NCBI GenBank assembly: GCA_905147135.1 | Contig: LR990054.1 | Span: 17,397,001-17,461,000, forward strand | Direction: 5' to 3' | DNA length: 64,000 nucleotides | DNA from: Blastobasis lacticolella | Taxonomy: Eukaryota; Arthropoda; Insecta; Lepidoptera; Blastobasidae | Part shown: piece by piece, positions 11,753 to 23,666 of the stretch | How positions within the stretch are numbered: the stretch's first letter is position 1 | Layout: each line of letters starts with the position of its first letter | Notes under the pieces: model-generated | Told to the model about the DNA's origin: nothing | Database searches by the model: none | The model's input: only the letters and a program-made list of their open reading frames with translations | Program-made: the position numbers and the translations under genes

Positions 11753-12221
11753 TGTATGCACTACCATTCTTACTTTGAGAAAAACAATAAATTTATTGTT
11801 TGTACACATTATAATTCACTAGCGACCCGCAACAGCTTAGCACGGGTAATAACCTTAACAAATTATACACCTAAGCCTTCCTCGTGAAAGCTTCTCCATT
11901 GATGAACACCGCATGAAAATCCGTTGGTATAAACTGCCTCAAAGTTATAATACTAATAGCGAACATGTTTCGCATCACTTACAGAACATACAAAAGCGAA
12001 AGTGATAAATCGCATATGTGCTATGTAATTGAACACCCGATTTATTATCGATCCTCCACGGAACTGGGTTATCGGGCTATGCCCACCAAAATTGCGGGTG
12101 CCTGCGGTTTTCAACCGTGAAATCCGAGTGTGTAACCGAGCACATCCCGCAGGAGTAAAGTTTTTACCATACTTGTGACAAATGTGGTGACAGTCCATCT
12201 AATGGAATGAGATGAGCAACA

Positions 12222-12392
12222 AGAAACAACTACCTAGAAAGGTTTACATTGGAGGCTACAACATGGAGTTCTTCAAGAATGAGGTGAAAAGGGTGATGAA
12301 CCTGGTATTGCAAACGTCCATGGGCTGCGGTGACTGCTTATCATCAGGCAGGCCCTATACTTGTTTGCCACCTTAGTGATATAAAAAAACCA
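12222..12392 (+). mobile_element. LINE 3' tail, copy 3 of 3
   Basis: aacaactacctagaaaggtt, acatggagttcttcaagaat, then cctggtattgcaaacgtcc and ataaaaaaac. It has a small deletion relative to 7830..8051. Confidence 0.6.
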
Positions 12393-13151
12393 ATCCGGAA
12401 TACTTACGAGCGCTTATAAGCGACATTCTGTCCGGCTCCGAGAAAATGTTGTCAGGGCAGCGACAGTTACCTCGAATACAGACATCGAAATCCCGCTTAT
12501 AAATTGAAAATGCTTTTCCAAGACGCGGGGGAAGGAATACAGCCGGAATCTAGTGGGAATTGAGATATTCGATCCTGGATCGTCACCATTGTTTGTACGA
12601 TCAGAGCGAACGAACCCTCCAACATGAGTATAAAACAAATTCGCTTTCCGACATCTTTCCCTATGCATCTATGTTGTATTTATGTACGCTTAGTTCTTTC
12701 AAATCACGTAAGGGATTTTAATGTGGTTTTCACCAATAAATAGAGAGTGTCAAAAGGAAGGTTTATAAGCAAGAAAAAAGGGTCCGTAGGGTTAAAGTAG
12801 GGTCCCCTAGTACATTTATAATGGGAGTCCGTTCACTGCTCAGCTGACTGTACCTAACTACCTACAGACAAGCATAGGTGATTGAATCCTAACAGGTCGT
12901 AAAGTACGAAAATTACCCATTCAATCTGCATTGACGTGTGAAGAAGACAAAAACACTTCACTTGTCTCCCGACGCGTAGAACGTGTTCTGTCGTCGCTGA
13001 ATAAACTTTGTGTCAGAACCGCGCCTTGACCTCTAGGGTTGCCGCTTGCCAACTACTGGTGTTACTTAACAGCTGGGTTTTTAAAATTAAATATTGTACT
13101 TAACTAATAATTGTTGAGATAACTAGTACTAAGTCATGTAGAGAGGAGTTT

Positions 13152-13521
13152 AGGAGCGTCGGTGGTGGAGTGGTTAAGGTATCCGACTCGGAAGTGAGAG
13201 GTGCCGGTTTCGAAACCCACTGCGGCCATGTACCAATAACTCTTTTCTGCGTTATGTGTCTTAGTTGAATGTTAACAGATGCTCTTACTGTGTTAAACAT
13301 CGTGATAAAAGCTGCACATTTAGGCGACTGAATATGTGACCATTATCCAATCTGGTCACGTTCTCTTGATAGCAAGGTCACGGAGGTCAGATGGCAATCA
13401 CTCCACTAATTAATCAATTAAGTCGCTAATTACCAGATCAGCCAAATCCTGGATCATGGTCAAGGCGGACTTTGAGCCCTCGTGCGCGAGAGCACAACCG
13501 GAACATTAACACCAAGATGAT
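13152..13521 (+). mobile_element. SINE with tRNA-Ser-like head, near full length
   Basis: The head ggagcgtcggtgg.gagtggttaagg is an A box; gccggtttcgaaacc is a B box. Then come ccactgcggccatgtacc, aatcctggatcatggtcaag and the tail acattaac.ccaagatga. Other copies: 17652..17822, 33025..33339, 57285..57537, 40205..40444, and 3' pieces. Confidence 0.82.
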
Positions 13522-13910
13522 TATTTTTATGACGATCGATTTTTGCTTGTATGCGCCATTGGCCTTAAGTTGGGTCCGATCGCGTCGTGGCGACCCTGAC
13601 CTCTGGGTGCGCGCGCGCAGACCGGAATCGTCACAATAGAACTCGATTCTCGGGTGAGCGTTCTTTGTGCTCGTGATTGGATGAGACGATGATGTTACTC
13701 ATGCACTTATGATTATGACCCGAGACTCGGTTTCGCGCACGCACTGTCTGTACCAATTGAATTTTGGGAGGTACCATATCACAACTTGTTGACGACCTGC
13801 ATGGTTAGCACAAGTGTGATCTCGCGCGTGATAAGCGAGAAAGGGCGAGACTTATAGATTAGATTAGATTACATTCATTTATTGCCCATAGTTAATACAA
13901 GTAGTTTTAT

Positions 13911-14164
13911 ATCATCATCATAGCCCGTAACAGTCCACTGCAGGGTTCACTCCCACGAAAGGGGAGGTTATTGCCATAATCTCCACGCTTGGCAGGCGGG
14001 TTGGAGATCGCAGTGTTTAAATATAACAATGGAAAATGCTGCTGCCCATTTTCCAGACTACGGAGACTCTTGATCTTTTGCCTCGAAAACATTAGTCGCC
14101 TTGTACGACATCCATGAGTGTTAGGGGTTGGTGCTATTCTACTCTGGCGGACACCACACGGCCA
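13911..14164 (-). mobile_element. Non-autonomous RTE-tailed element, copy 2
   Basis: Inverted copy of 6752..7011, starting tcatcatcatagcccgtaac and ending by the tctggcggacaccacac block. Confidence 0.7.
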
Positions 14165-14221
14165 CCTAGCAGTAAATACAGACAAAAATGTGCATTCAAT
14201 AAGGGATCGACAATATTTAAA

Positions 14222-14345
14222 AAAAATGCCACTCCACTGCCAAAGCCACGGTTCCCCAAATCCCCACCCCATGGAGCACTGGAAACCTTACTCACCGGCA
14301 GAAACACAATACTATTTAAAAGAGTATTATTTAGCTGCGATATTC
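14222..14345 (-). mobile_element. Partial copy of the 29712..30096 repeat
   Basis: Its reverse complement matches 29824..29955 almost continuously (actgccaaagccacggttcc, cccaccccatggagcactgg). Confidence 0.65.
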
Positions 14346-14435
14346 TGTATTTATTGTATATATTTGTTTATCCAAAGGGATAAAACAATTGAAAGACCAA
14401 AACGTATATTTTGGATTGATGGAACATAATGTATC

Positions 14436-14540
14436 CTGTAATTACCTGATCTGCGAAATCCTGGATCATGGTCAAGGCAGACCTTGGGCCCTCGTACGCT
14501 AGAGCACAACCGGGACATTAACACTAAGATGATTATTTCT
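14436..14540 (+). mobile_element. tRNA-Ser-like SINE, 3' end only
   Basis: taattacctgatctgcgaaa, tcctggatcatggtcaaggc and gggacattaacactaagatg. The uninterrupted form of the site split at 4877. Confidence 0.7.
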
Positions 14541-15230
14541 TTATAATGTATCTGAATGAAAATATGAAATACGTAGCATAAGGAAGTTCCAGATCCAAAG
14601 TCAAAACATGAACACATTATCAAACTAATACATATAACTTTCATGGTAACAGTTTGATGTCTTCTAATATTGCCAAAGTTCTCAAGCTCATTATATTAAT
14701 TTGTAGCCGTTAGCCCGCGGTTTCACCAGACTGTGAGCCTACAATTACCCCGTGGGGTCCTCTTGTTGGCTACACTCGTTATCGACTGGGGATGGTAGGG
14801 TAGATATTTAATTTATGTCATATTTTAAATCACTATAATGATCTACAACCATAACTAGGGATGCCATAAATGCAAAGACCTGCCGACCGGGACATTTCTA
14901 ACAGAAATCGAGTAATTATAATGCTCAAAAATTTAGCTCGCTACGAGCTCGAAACTTTTTAAGTTTTGACCCAAAAGTGCTGGGTAACATTGTAATGAAT
15001 GAGCGAGCTTGGAATTTTTGGTAAGTATTTGGCTTTTTAAAACAGTCCAGGTCTCGCTTGCCTACACTTTATCTTCACTCGCAGATCGCAGATGCTTAGC
15101 AGCGATAGCTTTCGAATTGTATGTATACCGGGACAAATAACTTGCTGAGCGGGACACCGGGACACAACGCTTCAAACCGGGACATGTTTCGGTGCACCGA
15201 GACGCAACCTAAACGCAAAACGCAAACCTG

Positions 15231-15512
15231 TAGCCGTATTCACAATGATTCGAAACCGTTTCCGAACGATTCGACACAAAATTCGTGAGCGGCGAATCCG
15301 CGTCGATCGATTCGAAAACTGTTATTCAGAATAACAGTTTCCCGATCAGTTTAACGGTCAGAATCCCGATAGATTCCACGGAAACTCTACTCTCTATAAC
15401 ATATAAAAATTTCATCAAATTAACTGAAACCACATTTTCCTAAGAACTTTTGCGGGGTCCTTTGTCGATTCCGTATACGAATCCGATTTCCGAGCCATTG
15501 TGAATACGGCTA
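15231..15512. mobile_element. MITE with CTG target duplication, copy 2
   Basis: 282 bp, inverted relative to 4877..5127, with the same ends and again CTG on both flanks (15228..15230, 15513..15515). It has about 30 extra bases near the centre of the palindromic part. Confidence 0.88.
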
Positions 15513-15515
15513 CTG

Positions 15516-16014
15516 AATGTACCTATACCCAGATTCTAAATAAACAAGTGAACAAATCGCTAATAACTCAGACAAAGTCACAAGAACGTCACTGGCCCGC
15601 CAGAGCCAGCTGCACTATCCGAAGTATTCCTTTGTGACTCAGGGACCGAGTAGCCAGTGGTATGGAATGCACCATATCTGTTTCAAACTGGAATGCCACA
15701 AGAACCAAGCCTACTTAGAAGGCAGTAACGCGGAAAAAAAGCGGTCTTATGCATTTCTTACGTCATTGCAGTCTGATTTCACCGGTACACAAGATCCTAG
15801 CGACATAAGGATATTGGTATATGCGTCTTCGAATGCCGGGAGAATAAAATGTATGTCAGAGTATAGTCAATCGACTCGATAAGAAGAAGGAATCTCGGTG
15901 ATACTTAACAAATTGTCTTTGCTGATTTTTTTTATCTAGACATACTATAAAACAAAGTCGCTTCCCGTCGTCTGTCAATATGTATCTATACGCTTAGATC
16001 TTTTTAACTGTCGG
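15516..16014. other. Unassigned stretch with an 82-codon open frame
   Basis: An open frame at 15634..15882 (+) has no recognisable domain or splice context. I do not call it a gene. Confidence 0.4.
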
Positions 16015-16171
16015 TTTTCAACAATAGTGATTCAAGAGAAAGGATTATAAGCCAGAAAAAAGGGTGGGGGTAAATAGGTATTCGCGAACGAAGTCGCGCG
16101 GAGCCCACTAGTAAACTTATAATCATGTGGACGTCATCGACCGTCTTGATAAGCTAAATTACGGAATAGTT

Positions 16172-16198
16172 TAAAAGAAAGAAAGAAAGAAAGAAAAG
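16172..16198. repeat. (GAAA)n microsatellite
   Basis: About six GAAA units after agtttaaaa. Confidence 0.85.
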
Positions 16199-16580
16199 AC
16201 ATTTATTACACATAGCACAACACGACACAATAATAGTTACAATTACAGACAACGCACACATTAACATTTAAAATATCTTCGTTAAGACAATATGTAGTTT
16301 CCCATGACACTGTCGGTGCCGCAGCAGCTAGCGTAAATGATACCCACTCAGCATGTGCTGTGAGGCGCAGTTTAACAAGGGAACGCGTGCTGGAGTGAAA
16401 GGATATGTAGTGAATAGGATGGAAAAAGGAATTTAGCTGGATTGGGTATAGTGGGTATGGAGAGGAAGCGGACCTCGGGCCCTCGCGTGCCGCTCGGGAG
16501 CGCAATCAAGACATAACGCCAAGTTGATGATGGCCATGTAGAAAATGCAAGAAAGAAGATTTACGAAACATATGTACCTA

Positions 16581-16751
16581 TACAGGGTGTTACATAATAT
16601 ATGTATGAAGCCGTGAACCGGATGGAGTGCTAAATGTTTGAAAACGATAGGTACAAAAATTCCACGTACGAGAGAAATAATTGTACGTTTTAATATTTTT
16701 TGCAGTCCATCCAGTTCACGGCTTCATACATATATTATGTAACACCCTGTA
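16581..16751. mobile_element. Long-terminal-inverted-repeat MITE (TACAGGGTG)
   Basis: 171 bp, flanked by TA on both sides. The arms pair over nearly 50 bases (TACAGGGTGTTACATAATAT ..) leaving a short centre. TA target and TACAGGGTG ends suggest a Tc1/mariner-derived MITE (inference). A partial copy is at 29289..29393. Confidence 0.85.
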
Positions 16752-16906
16752 TATAGCGTGAATGGAACGGTCGGAAGCAGAAGACAAAGACGTACGCATA
16801 TCAAGATAAAATCGATTATAATTTTAAAGAAAGGTCAGATTGAGTGTACCCTATATCGACATTCATGTATGAAAACCTGTTCATGTGTGTTGTATGAATT
16901 CATGTT

Positions 16907-17160
16907 GACGACCTGAGTGGTTCAGTGGTCAACATGCCGGTCTGCCACGCAAGAGGTCCCGGGTTCGATTCCCGGCCGGGCAGAAATTGAAATGATGAAT
17001 TTTAATTTCTGTTACGGGTCTGGGTGTTCTATGTATAATAAGTATGTATTTAAAAGTATTTAAGTAGTATATCAGTTATCTAGCACCCATAGCACAAGCT
17101 TTGCTTAGTTTGGGGCTAGATGGCGCTGTGTGAATATGTCCATGATTATTTATTTATTTA
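16907..17160 (+). mobile_element. SINE with tRNA-Gly-like head, copy 1
   Basis: The head gagtggttcagtggtcaaca, tgccacgcaagagg and ggttcgattcccggcc match a tRNA-Gly(GCC) body with both internal promoter boxes, but the acceptor stem does not pair. The body runs gggtgttctatgtataataa .. ggctagatggcgctgtgtga to a TTTA-rich tail. Copy 2 is at 58402..58615; a tail is at 49944..49990. Confidence 0.82.
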
Positions 17161-17651
17161 AAAAGTTAATAAATGTGGAAGAAGCGAGGGAGACCTGTCA
17201 GGACAATAGCAAGTGGAATGATGTGGCGTCTGCCTACACCTACGAGAAAAGGCGCAGGAATTCAATTCTAAAAGTAAAGACTTTCCGTAAGTTACTCTGT
17301 TGGTAGGTAGGTATATTTAGTGATTAGGTGAAGATGACTGGTTATACCTACCCACGCAACAATAATGGAATAAAAACAGGAAAACGAGGAAGAAACGTTC
17401 TTACTCGAGTAGGTAACTGCTTTTTAATGCAATATTCCTTGGCCTGATGACGTGTCGCAAAAAATATAAAAAATTGCATTTGACCATGCAAGACGCAAGT
17501 GCCAATAAAGCCCTTTAGTTACAACTTCGATTAATCTCAGAGGTTATCAATTAGAATACGCCTCCGTGCGATAACACGTTTATGGAATCATCGACGTTTA
17601 TCATCAGTTTATGTGCAGTTTATACGTAATACTTAGAGTAGGTACCAGGTT

Positions 17652-17822
17652 GGAGCATCGGTGGCCGAGTGTTTAAGGTATCCAACTTATGAGCGAGAGG
17701 TACCAGGTTGAAATTCCACTGCGGCCATGTACAAATGACTCTTTTCTGAGTTATGTCCATTAGTTGAATACTAACCTATGCTCTCGTGAGGGAAAACATC
17801 GTGGTGAAACAGATATGCATAA
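17652..17822 (+). mobile_element. tRNA-Ser-like SINE, 5' half
   Basis: tggagcatcggtggccgagt head, ccactgcggccatgta and ctcgtgagggaaaacatcgt. The 3' half is missing. Confidence 0.75.
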
Positions 17823-18339
17823 TCACATTGCACATAGAAAGTTACCAGGGGGAGATCCATGGTCTACAAATTGTATCGATAGTATACAGAAAATTGACTT
17901 GTTTGTGTTCTTTTTGCAAAAGAGTGTATTACTCGCTTTATACGAGTGAAATGAAATTCCATCACTGAAATGAAAAGTGTTGATAGCATAACTTTCTCTA
18001 CTGGACACCACATTGCCAAGTTCTGTAGGTAACTTACAAGAATTTCCTGAAATCCCGTTCTTCCGACGTGACATTAACGAACTATGGAGGGACAGCTAAA
18101 TCCCAACCGATTCATCAAGCTCTGGAAGACTAACTTCATCATTTCCAAATGAGAGGCGCCATCAATCAAAATTTAAGCCTCGTAAACGAGCCTTTACGAT
18201 ATCTCGAGATGTGGGACGTCAATTGACCTATATTGCGGAGGCGGTTGTTCGGTTGACGTAAGGGTCTACCGAATTCTTGTCGAAAGGCCAGGTATGTCAG
18301 AATTTGGGCTTTTCAAACAATACCTGCATATCAAAGTAA

Positions 18340-18785
18340 CCCCATTTTACGGTACGTAATGCCGCGATCGATAATTCTTTGGAATGATCTTCCTGCAGTG
18401 GTCCCGAGTCGTTTCCTTCTCAATGGTGGGCAACGCATTCGCAGCCCTGATGCGAGCGGCGGTGATCACTTACCATCAGGCTAGTAGAGCTCGTCTAATT
18501 TAAAATGACGCGCCCCACTATCGCATTACCGCACACAAGCAAATTTAAAATATGGACGCAATTGCCGTTGTAATTGGTCATTCAGTTGGCGGTGAGATTC
18601 AAACGTAGAAACACGCGTCGTTCATTGGCGTGTTCGTTCTTCCCACACAGATGAAGTGTCGTTTTCAATATTTGCACTCACACATCGAAATCAACTAACT
18701 AAGTAGTGGGGCGCGTCATCTTAGACTAGACGAGCTCTACCGTCAGGCTCGGTTGGCACTGTAATGCCAAGTTTATGCTGATAAT
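18340..18785 (+). pseudogene. LINE 3' fragment split by a MITE
   Basis: The plus frame MPRSIILWNDLPAVVPSRFL, then GGQRIRSPDASGGDHLPSG, resembles non-LTR C-termini (..WN.LP..). A MITE (18484..18740) interrupts it at catcaggct, after which the tail resumes (cggttggcactg). Confidence 0.55.
18484..18740. mobile_element. MITE with gtagagctcgtct ends
   Basis: Terminal inverted repeats begin GTAGAGCTCGTCT and include a further shared block atgacgcgccccact (inverted at agtggggcgcgtcat). The flanks catcaggct (18474..18482) and cgtcaggct (18741..18749) look like a 9-bp target duplication with one mismatch. Nine bp would suit a MULE-type element; this is inference. Confidence 0.7.
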
Positions 18786-18789
18786 CAGA

Positions 18790-20872
18790 ATTGCTGTTTA
18801 ATGTCTCGGATAGAGCTTGCACTCGTCGAAAATACTTTATTTGCTATTTGGTAACCTTTTGCCTATCTCACATAACAGTCGGTCACGGTATATAACCGGT
18901 ATATAACACCTAAGCAGTGTGACTAGAGATTTCTATCTAGAATTTAAATTGTGTTTGAATATTTATTTATAATGCTACTTACCTATGCTTTAAGAACGAG
19001 TTAAGTCACTCAACAAAAACGAAAACAATCTCAAAGTTATAATTTGCATAGCTAAATTGTGAATAACGAAGGTGAAATATTTAGAATATTTTATAAATCA
19101 GGTTTGAATTATGTAACTGCAATAGTTTGGTCCCATTCGTGTTTGTGTTCTTTGTTGGAATTAATGATTTCTTTTGTATAAAAATACTAATTAATGTCAA
19201 AACCAATACCGATAGACTCCGTTTTATTTTTAACTAGTGGACCCAGCGGCCGGCGCGACCTCGTTCGCGTACACCTACATTACACCTTTTCTACCCTTGC
19301 TGATAAACCTTACTCTTGAATCACTTCATCTAATGATGTAAGCCGCATTAAAATTTTTTTTAGTTGAACAGCGGTCACCCGAATGATTTATCTTTAGAAA
19401 CTTGTGTTCTAGGACGAATAGGTACAGTCAACGATATATATTTGGAGAAGATCACTTCATAATTTGTTACGAGGTTAACACATCTACCTCACGTACACGT
19501 ACACTCACGTAGGTTTACTACAATATTAGTATAATACTAGAAGCATACAAACGAACGTTTCATAGCAAAAATAGTTGTGCTCTCAGAAAATTGCGTAATA
19601 TGTAATACAAAACGTGACTGACTACCTAACAAACAACGTAGGATAGGTAAGTATCTAAATCGATTTTACCAACAGTTAGTGCGAAGTTTACGATTTATCG
19701 ACCACAGGATTACTAATAATAAAGTCCAAAGATTCAAGTCCAATTCGTCATCCGAGTTTGCAAGTAGACTTAGGACTTTAGGTACAATGTTGAAGTTCGA
19801 TGTTCGACGGCGACCCTAATACCATTAGCATGATTTCGCAATTTCAAAATATTACCTCAGGTTCCGCTAATATGAGCTTGATGAGCCTTGCGGTAAAGCC
19901 TACCTGTGGGTACCTACTTTGTGGATTCTTTACTAAGAATGTATAAAAGAAAAGTTGCTAAATTCATAAAAAGGGAGATTCTAATTAATACTCATTATCA
20001 TCTTGACGTTAAATCCCGGTTGCGCTCCCTTGCAACATGCGGGGACACGGGCCTGTGTCTAATTAATACTAACTTGATCTAAAAAAATCATTTTCATGTG
20101 TAGTTTATTATTTTCTGAAAACATTGTCGCATGCTTTTGTGTTCGCGGGAAGTCGATGATGTTTTTCGTAATTCATGTAATTTTCTGAATCTAGGAGGCG
20201 TTTCTCGCGCTTTCGATATTACATTACTATTACTTACATTACTATTAATTTACATTACACATTATATTTGACATTTCATATACCTATTGATAAATTACCT
20301 ATGGTAATATTTTGTTTATTGACATTTTTATTTTAAATTATTGTACTTACTTGACATTGTTCTAATTATCTACCACTGTGTAATTTTGTATTGTATTGTA
20401 TTTTAATATAATCTCATGACATAATGATTATTGTTTCCTAATATTATTATTTATTTAGTTAACTTTCCACGATGAAAGTAAATTTACGCCTGTTCCGATT
20501 GTATACATATTTTAAATGTTTTTATAACCAAAATTGACGATCTCTTTTATAGATTTATAAAAATTACTAAATTATTGATAATGAAATATAGGCTGTAAAA
20601 TGAGATAATAAATAAATCTAAATCTACAATTCGACATTTTTTCTAACCACAAATATCTATTAAAAGGTCACTGAATCCCCTGGTTGATAGCAAAAAACTT
20701 ATTCTCAAAGATTACCGCTAATCCTTTATTGTCGAAGATCATTTTAAATTACATTTTAATAGAGATAAATGTCTAATTCTATATGTCACCGAGAGTTATA
20801 CCCAAGCGTGTTCATCACCGTGTAACAAACATAGCTTTGGCAGTTATGTACCAATAAACTGCGTACTGCGGA
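18790..20872. other. Unassigned AT-rich DNA
   Basis: Contains the dispersed repeat at 19235..19370 and a SINE tail at about 20000; otherwise no gene or structured repeat seen. Confidence 0.45.
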
Positions 20873-22568
20873 TAGGGTTGCCAACCCTACTATATAATAT
20901 AGTATCCTACTATATTAGGAGTCTACCTACTATAAATTATAAATTAAAATATAGTAGGCGAAACTACTATATTTAATTCATCATCATCAGCCAGAAGACG
21001 CCCACTGCTGGGCATAGGCCTCCCCCAGAGATCTCCACAAAGACCGGTCCTGTGCTTTCCGCATCCAGCTGGTACCTGCGATCCTTACCAGGTCGTCGGT
21101 CCACCTTGTAGGAGGCCTACCCACGCTGCGTCTACCGGTACGTGGTCGCCACTCGAGAACTTTACTGCCCCATCGGCCATCTGTTCTTCGAGCTATGTGC
21201 CCTGCCCACTGCCACTTCAGTCTGGCAATCCTTAGAGCTATGTCGGTGACCTTGGTTCGCTTGCGGATCTCCTCATTTCTGACTCGATCGCGCAAAGAAA
21301 CTCCGAGCATAGCTCTTTCCATTGCCCTTTGGGTAACAGTGAGCTTTCTTATAAGGCCCATAGTGAGTGGCCACGTTTCAGCTCCGTAAGTCATCACTGG
21401 CAACACACATTGGTCAAAGACCTTCGTCTTGAGACACTGCGGTAATTGGGACGAAAATATGTGGCGTAGCTTCCCGAACGCTGCCCAACCGAGTTGGATT
21501 CGTCGATTGACCTCTTTCTCGAAATTGGACCTACCTAGCCGGACTATTTGTCCTAGGTATGTATAGTCGTCAACAACTTCAAGTGGAGTGCCTCCAACTG
21601 TCACTGGAGTCGTTGTCGAATGTCCACTGGCACAACATGGACATTCGACATAATTTTCGTCTTGTCCATGTTCATTTTAAGACCTACTTGTTGAGAGGCA
21701 CTAGAGAGGTCATCGAGCATTTTGCCCAAGTCTTCCAGGGTTTCAGCCATGACTACGATATCGTCAGCAAATCTGAGGTGCGTGAGGTACTCGCCGTTAA
21801 TATTGATGCCAAGTCCGTCCCAGTCCAGAAGCCTAAAGATATCCTCCAGTGCAGCGGTAAACAACTTCGGAGATATGACATCACCTTGTCTAACACCTCG
21901 CTGCAGCCGAATAGGTTCTGTGGTCTTGTCCTGGAGACGAACTGACATAGTGGCGTTTTTGTACAAACACTTCAATGCTTCGATATATCGATAGTCAATT
22001 TGGCACCGCTGTAGAGACTGGAGCACCGCCCAAGTTTCGATCGAATCGAAGGCTTTCTCATAGTCCACAAACGCCAAGCATAATGGCCGGTTATACTCTT
22101 CGGTCTTCTGTACAACCTGCCGCAGCGTATGTATGTGGTCTATGGTACTAAAACCTTTTCGGAATCCGGCTTGTTCGGGAGGCTGGAAGTCATCAAACCT
22201 GCGTGCGAGACGATTCGTAATGACTCTCGAAAACAGATCTATATTTAATTAGCACAACATTACCACTTACCGCAAAACGGAACGCGTCCATAAGATTCTC
22301 AAAAGAAAAATTTCTTGTTGCAAATCGAATATTTCAGAACGATCTTGAGTTTTGACATTTGTATGACTTGACGTCAAACTCAAGTCAAATAAAACAAAAC
22401 AGCTATGAAGCTCAATGTAGCAGAAAATCTACATTTAAGAAATATAGGTACGTACATTTCATTTAAAAAACCTACCATATATTTTTTGGTTTATTCCCTA
22501 CCTACTATATTTTTATGGCTTCTAAACCCGAAAATACCATATTTGGTCTAAAAAAGTTGCCAACCCTA
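20873..22568. mobile_element. hAT-type MITE copy 1, split by an RTE insertion
   Basis: Non-autonomous element with ends TAGGGTTGCCAAC and GTTGCCAACCCTA. The flank tgcgga occurs on both sides (6 bp visible; 8 would need small changes). It carries no gene of its own. Positions 20979..22240 are an RTE retrotransposon inserted in it. Copy 2 (23667..24105), in inverted orientation, lacks that insertion. Confidence 0.85.
20979..22240 (-). pseudogene. RTE-clade non-LTR retrotransposon, 5'-truncated, frameshifted
   Basis: 1262 bp, flanked by the 10-bp duplication atatttaatt (20969..20978 and 22241..22250), with 3' end CTGATGATGATGA. It begins inside the reverse transcriptase domain (RSVFSRVITNRLARRF, PPEQAGFRKGFSTIDHI), then LAFVDYEKAFDSIETW, RLQRGVRQGDVISPKLF, LRFADDIVVMAE (catalytic FADD) and MDKTKIMSN. 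One frameshift near 21605..21640 separates this from the C-terminal part (VVDDYTYLGQ, QCVLPVMTYGAETW, RMAWAGHIARR-type, SVGRPPTRWTDDL). The endonuclease domain is absent. Low decay suggests a fairly recent insertion. Confidence 0.93.
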
Positions 22569-22929
22569 TGCGGACCCTACCTCTTGGCCACCGGGGACTC
22601 AGCTTGAAACTCGCATAAAATTAATAAAGTCAGCAATACTAAGCAAAATTACGAATTTTCGTCTTGAATTTGTAACGATACTGTTGAATAAACATAACAT
22701 AAATTAGCTAAGTTGGACTCCGTAAGGTAACACAGCATCTGAGAACGCTCATGGCGCGTGAAGGCTTTTGTTATGCAAATATGGCTAGCAGAGCCACTAG
22801 TTGAATCAGATTCTTCCAAAATAATATTAAACGGTGTATCTACAGCCTCTTTTTTGTTATTACACTAGCCCGGCATTTGGCAGCCATCTCACCTGCCGGT
22901 AAGTGACGATGCGGCCGAAGATGGAGCTC

Positions 22930-23590
22930 CGACTGGGCTTTGTAATTCGTAACTCTAGAGATTTTACTGATCCCTCTGCAATAGAGCTTATTTATACCTC
23001 GCTAGTTAGGAGCAAAATTGAAAGCGCTGCCATAGTCTGGAGCCCACATGAGACGATTTACAAGCTACTTCTCGAAAAAGTGCAAAAAGCCTTTTTACGG
23101 TTTCTTTATAAGAAGAGGTGCGGGTATTATCCATTTCTTTACCCAACAAAATTTTTATTAGGAACTTTGAGTTTTAACTCCTTAGAGGTAAGACGTAGTT
23201 TGGATCTACTTATGACTGCAGTACGTTTGTTACGAGGCGAATCAGATTGTTCCAACCTGGTTGAGCGAGTTTGCTGTCTATCGGTTCCCAGGAAACACAC
23301 GCGTCCCCGCAGTCACCGATTGGTCGAAGTGGAATCTGTGCGAACTGTTTCCCATTTTAACTCTCCGTTGGTAAGAGCACGCATCCAACTTAAAAAATTA
23401 TTGCGTGAGGTACCAGACTGCGATCTGTTTGCCGATAATTTATTGAATATGCATACAATAATAGCAATGTTTACTGAAAATTTTACCTAAATTATAAGTA
23501 TTTTGTATATAGTAGCTGTAATTTATAACCTAATTTGTGCAACGCATTAGTTTTAAGCTGTAATGTTGTACAAAAGTATGAATAAAATAA
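22930..23590 (+). pseudogene. LINE reverse transcriptase C-terminus (CR1/Jockey-like)
   Basis: An open frame to the stop at 23490 reads LGFVIRNSRDFTDPSAIELI, YTSLVRSKIESAAIVWSPH, EKVQKAFLRFLYKK and FNSLEVRRSLDLLM, the thumb and C-terminal region of CR1/Jockey-type LINEs. The first codons (22903..22930) belong to another repeat fused at the truncation point. The 3' UTR ends near AATAAA at about 23582. It is 5'-truncated and has no RT catalytic core. Confidence 0.8.
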
Positions 23591-23666
23591 ATGCCTGTCT
23601 AGGAACAGCCTGTTCACTCTAGCCTTGAAGGCGTCCAGATTATAATGATCAGCGAACACACGCAGG

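Noticed and set aside
15120..15230. A further element with gggacaccgggacac / ccgggacatg motifs near 14880..15210
   Set aside because: Similar motifs recur on both sides but I could not establish matching ends or a target duplication.
15634..15882. An 82-residue protein
   Set aside because: No recognisable domain, no conserved context and no splice signals; likely a chance frame.
16907..16985. A tRNA-Gly gene
   Set aside because: Anticodon loop and B box fit tRNA-Gly(GCC), but the acceptor stem does not pair and the sequence continues into a SINE body that is repeated at 58402.
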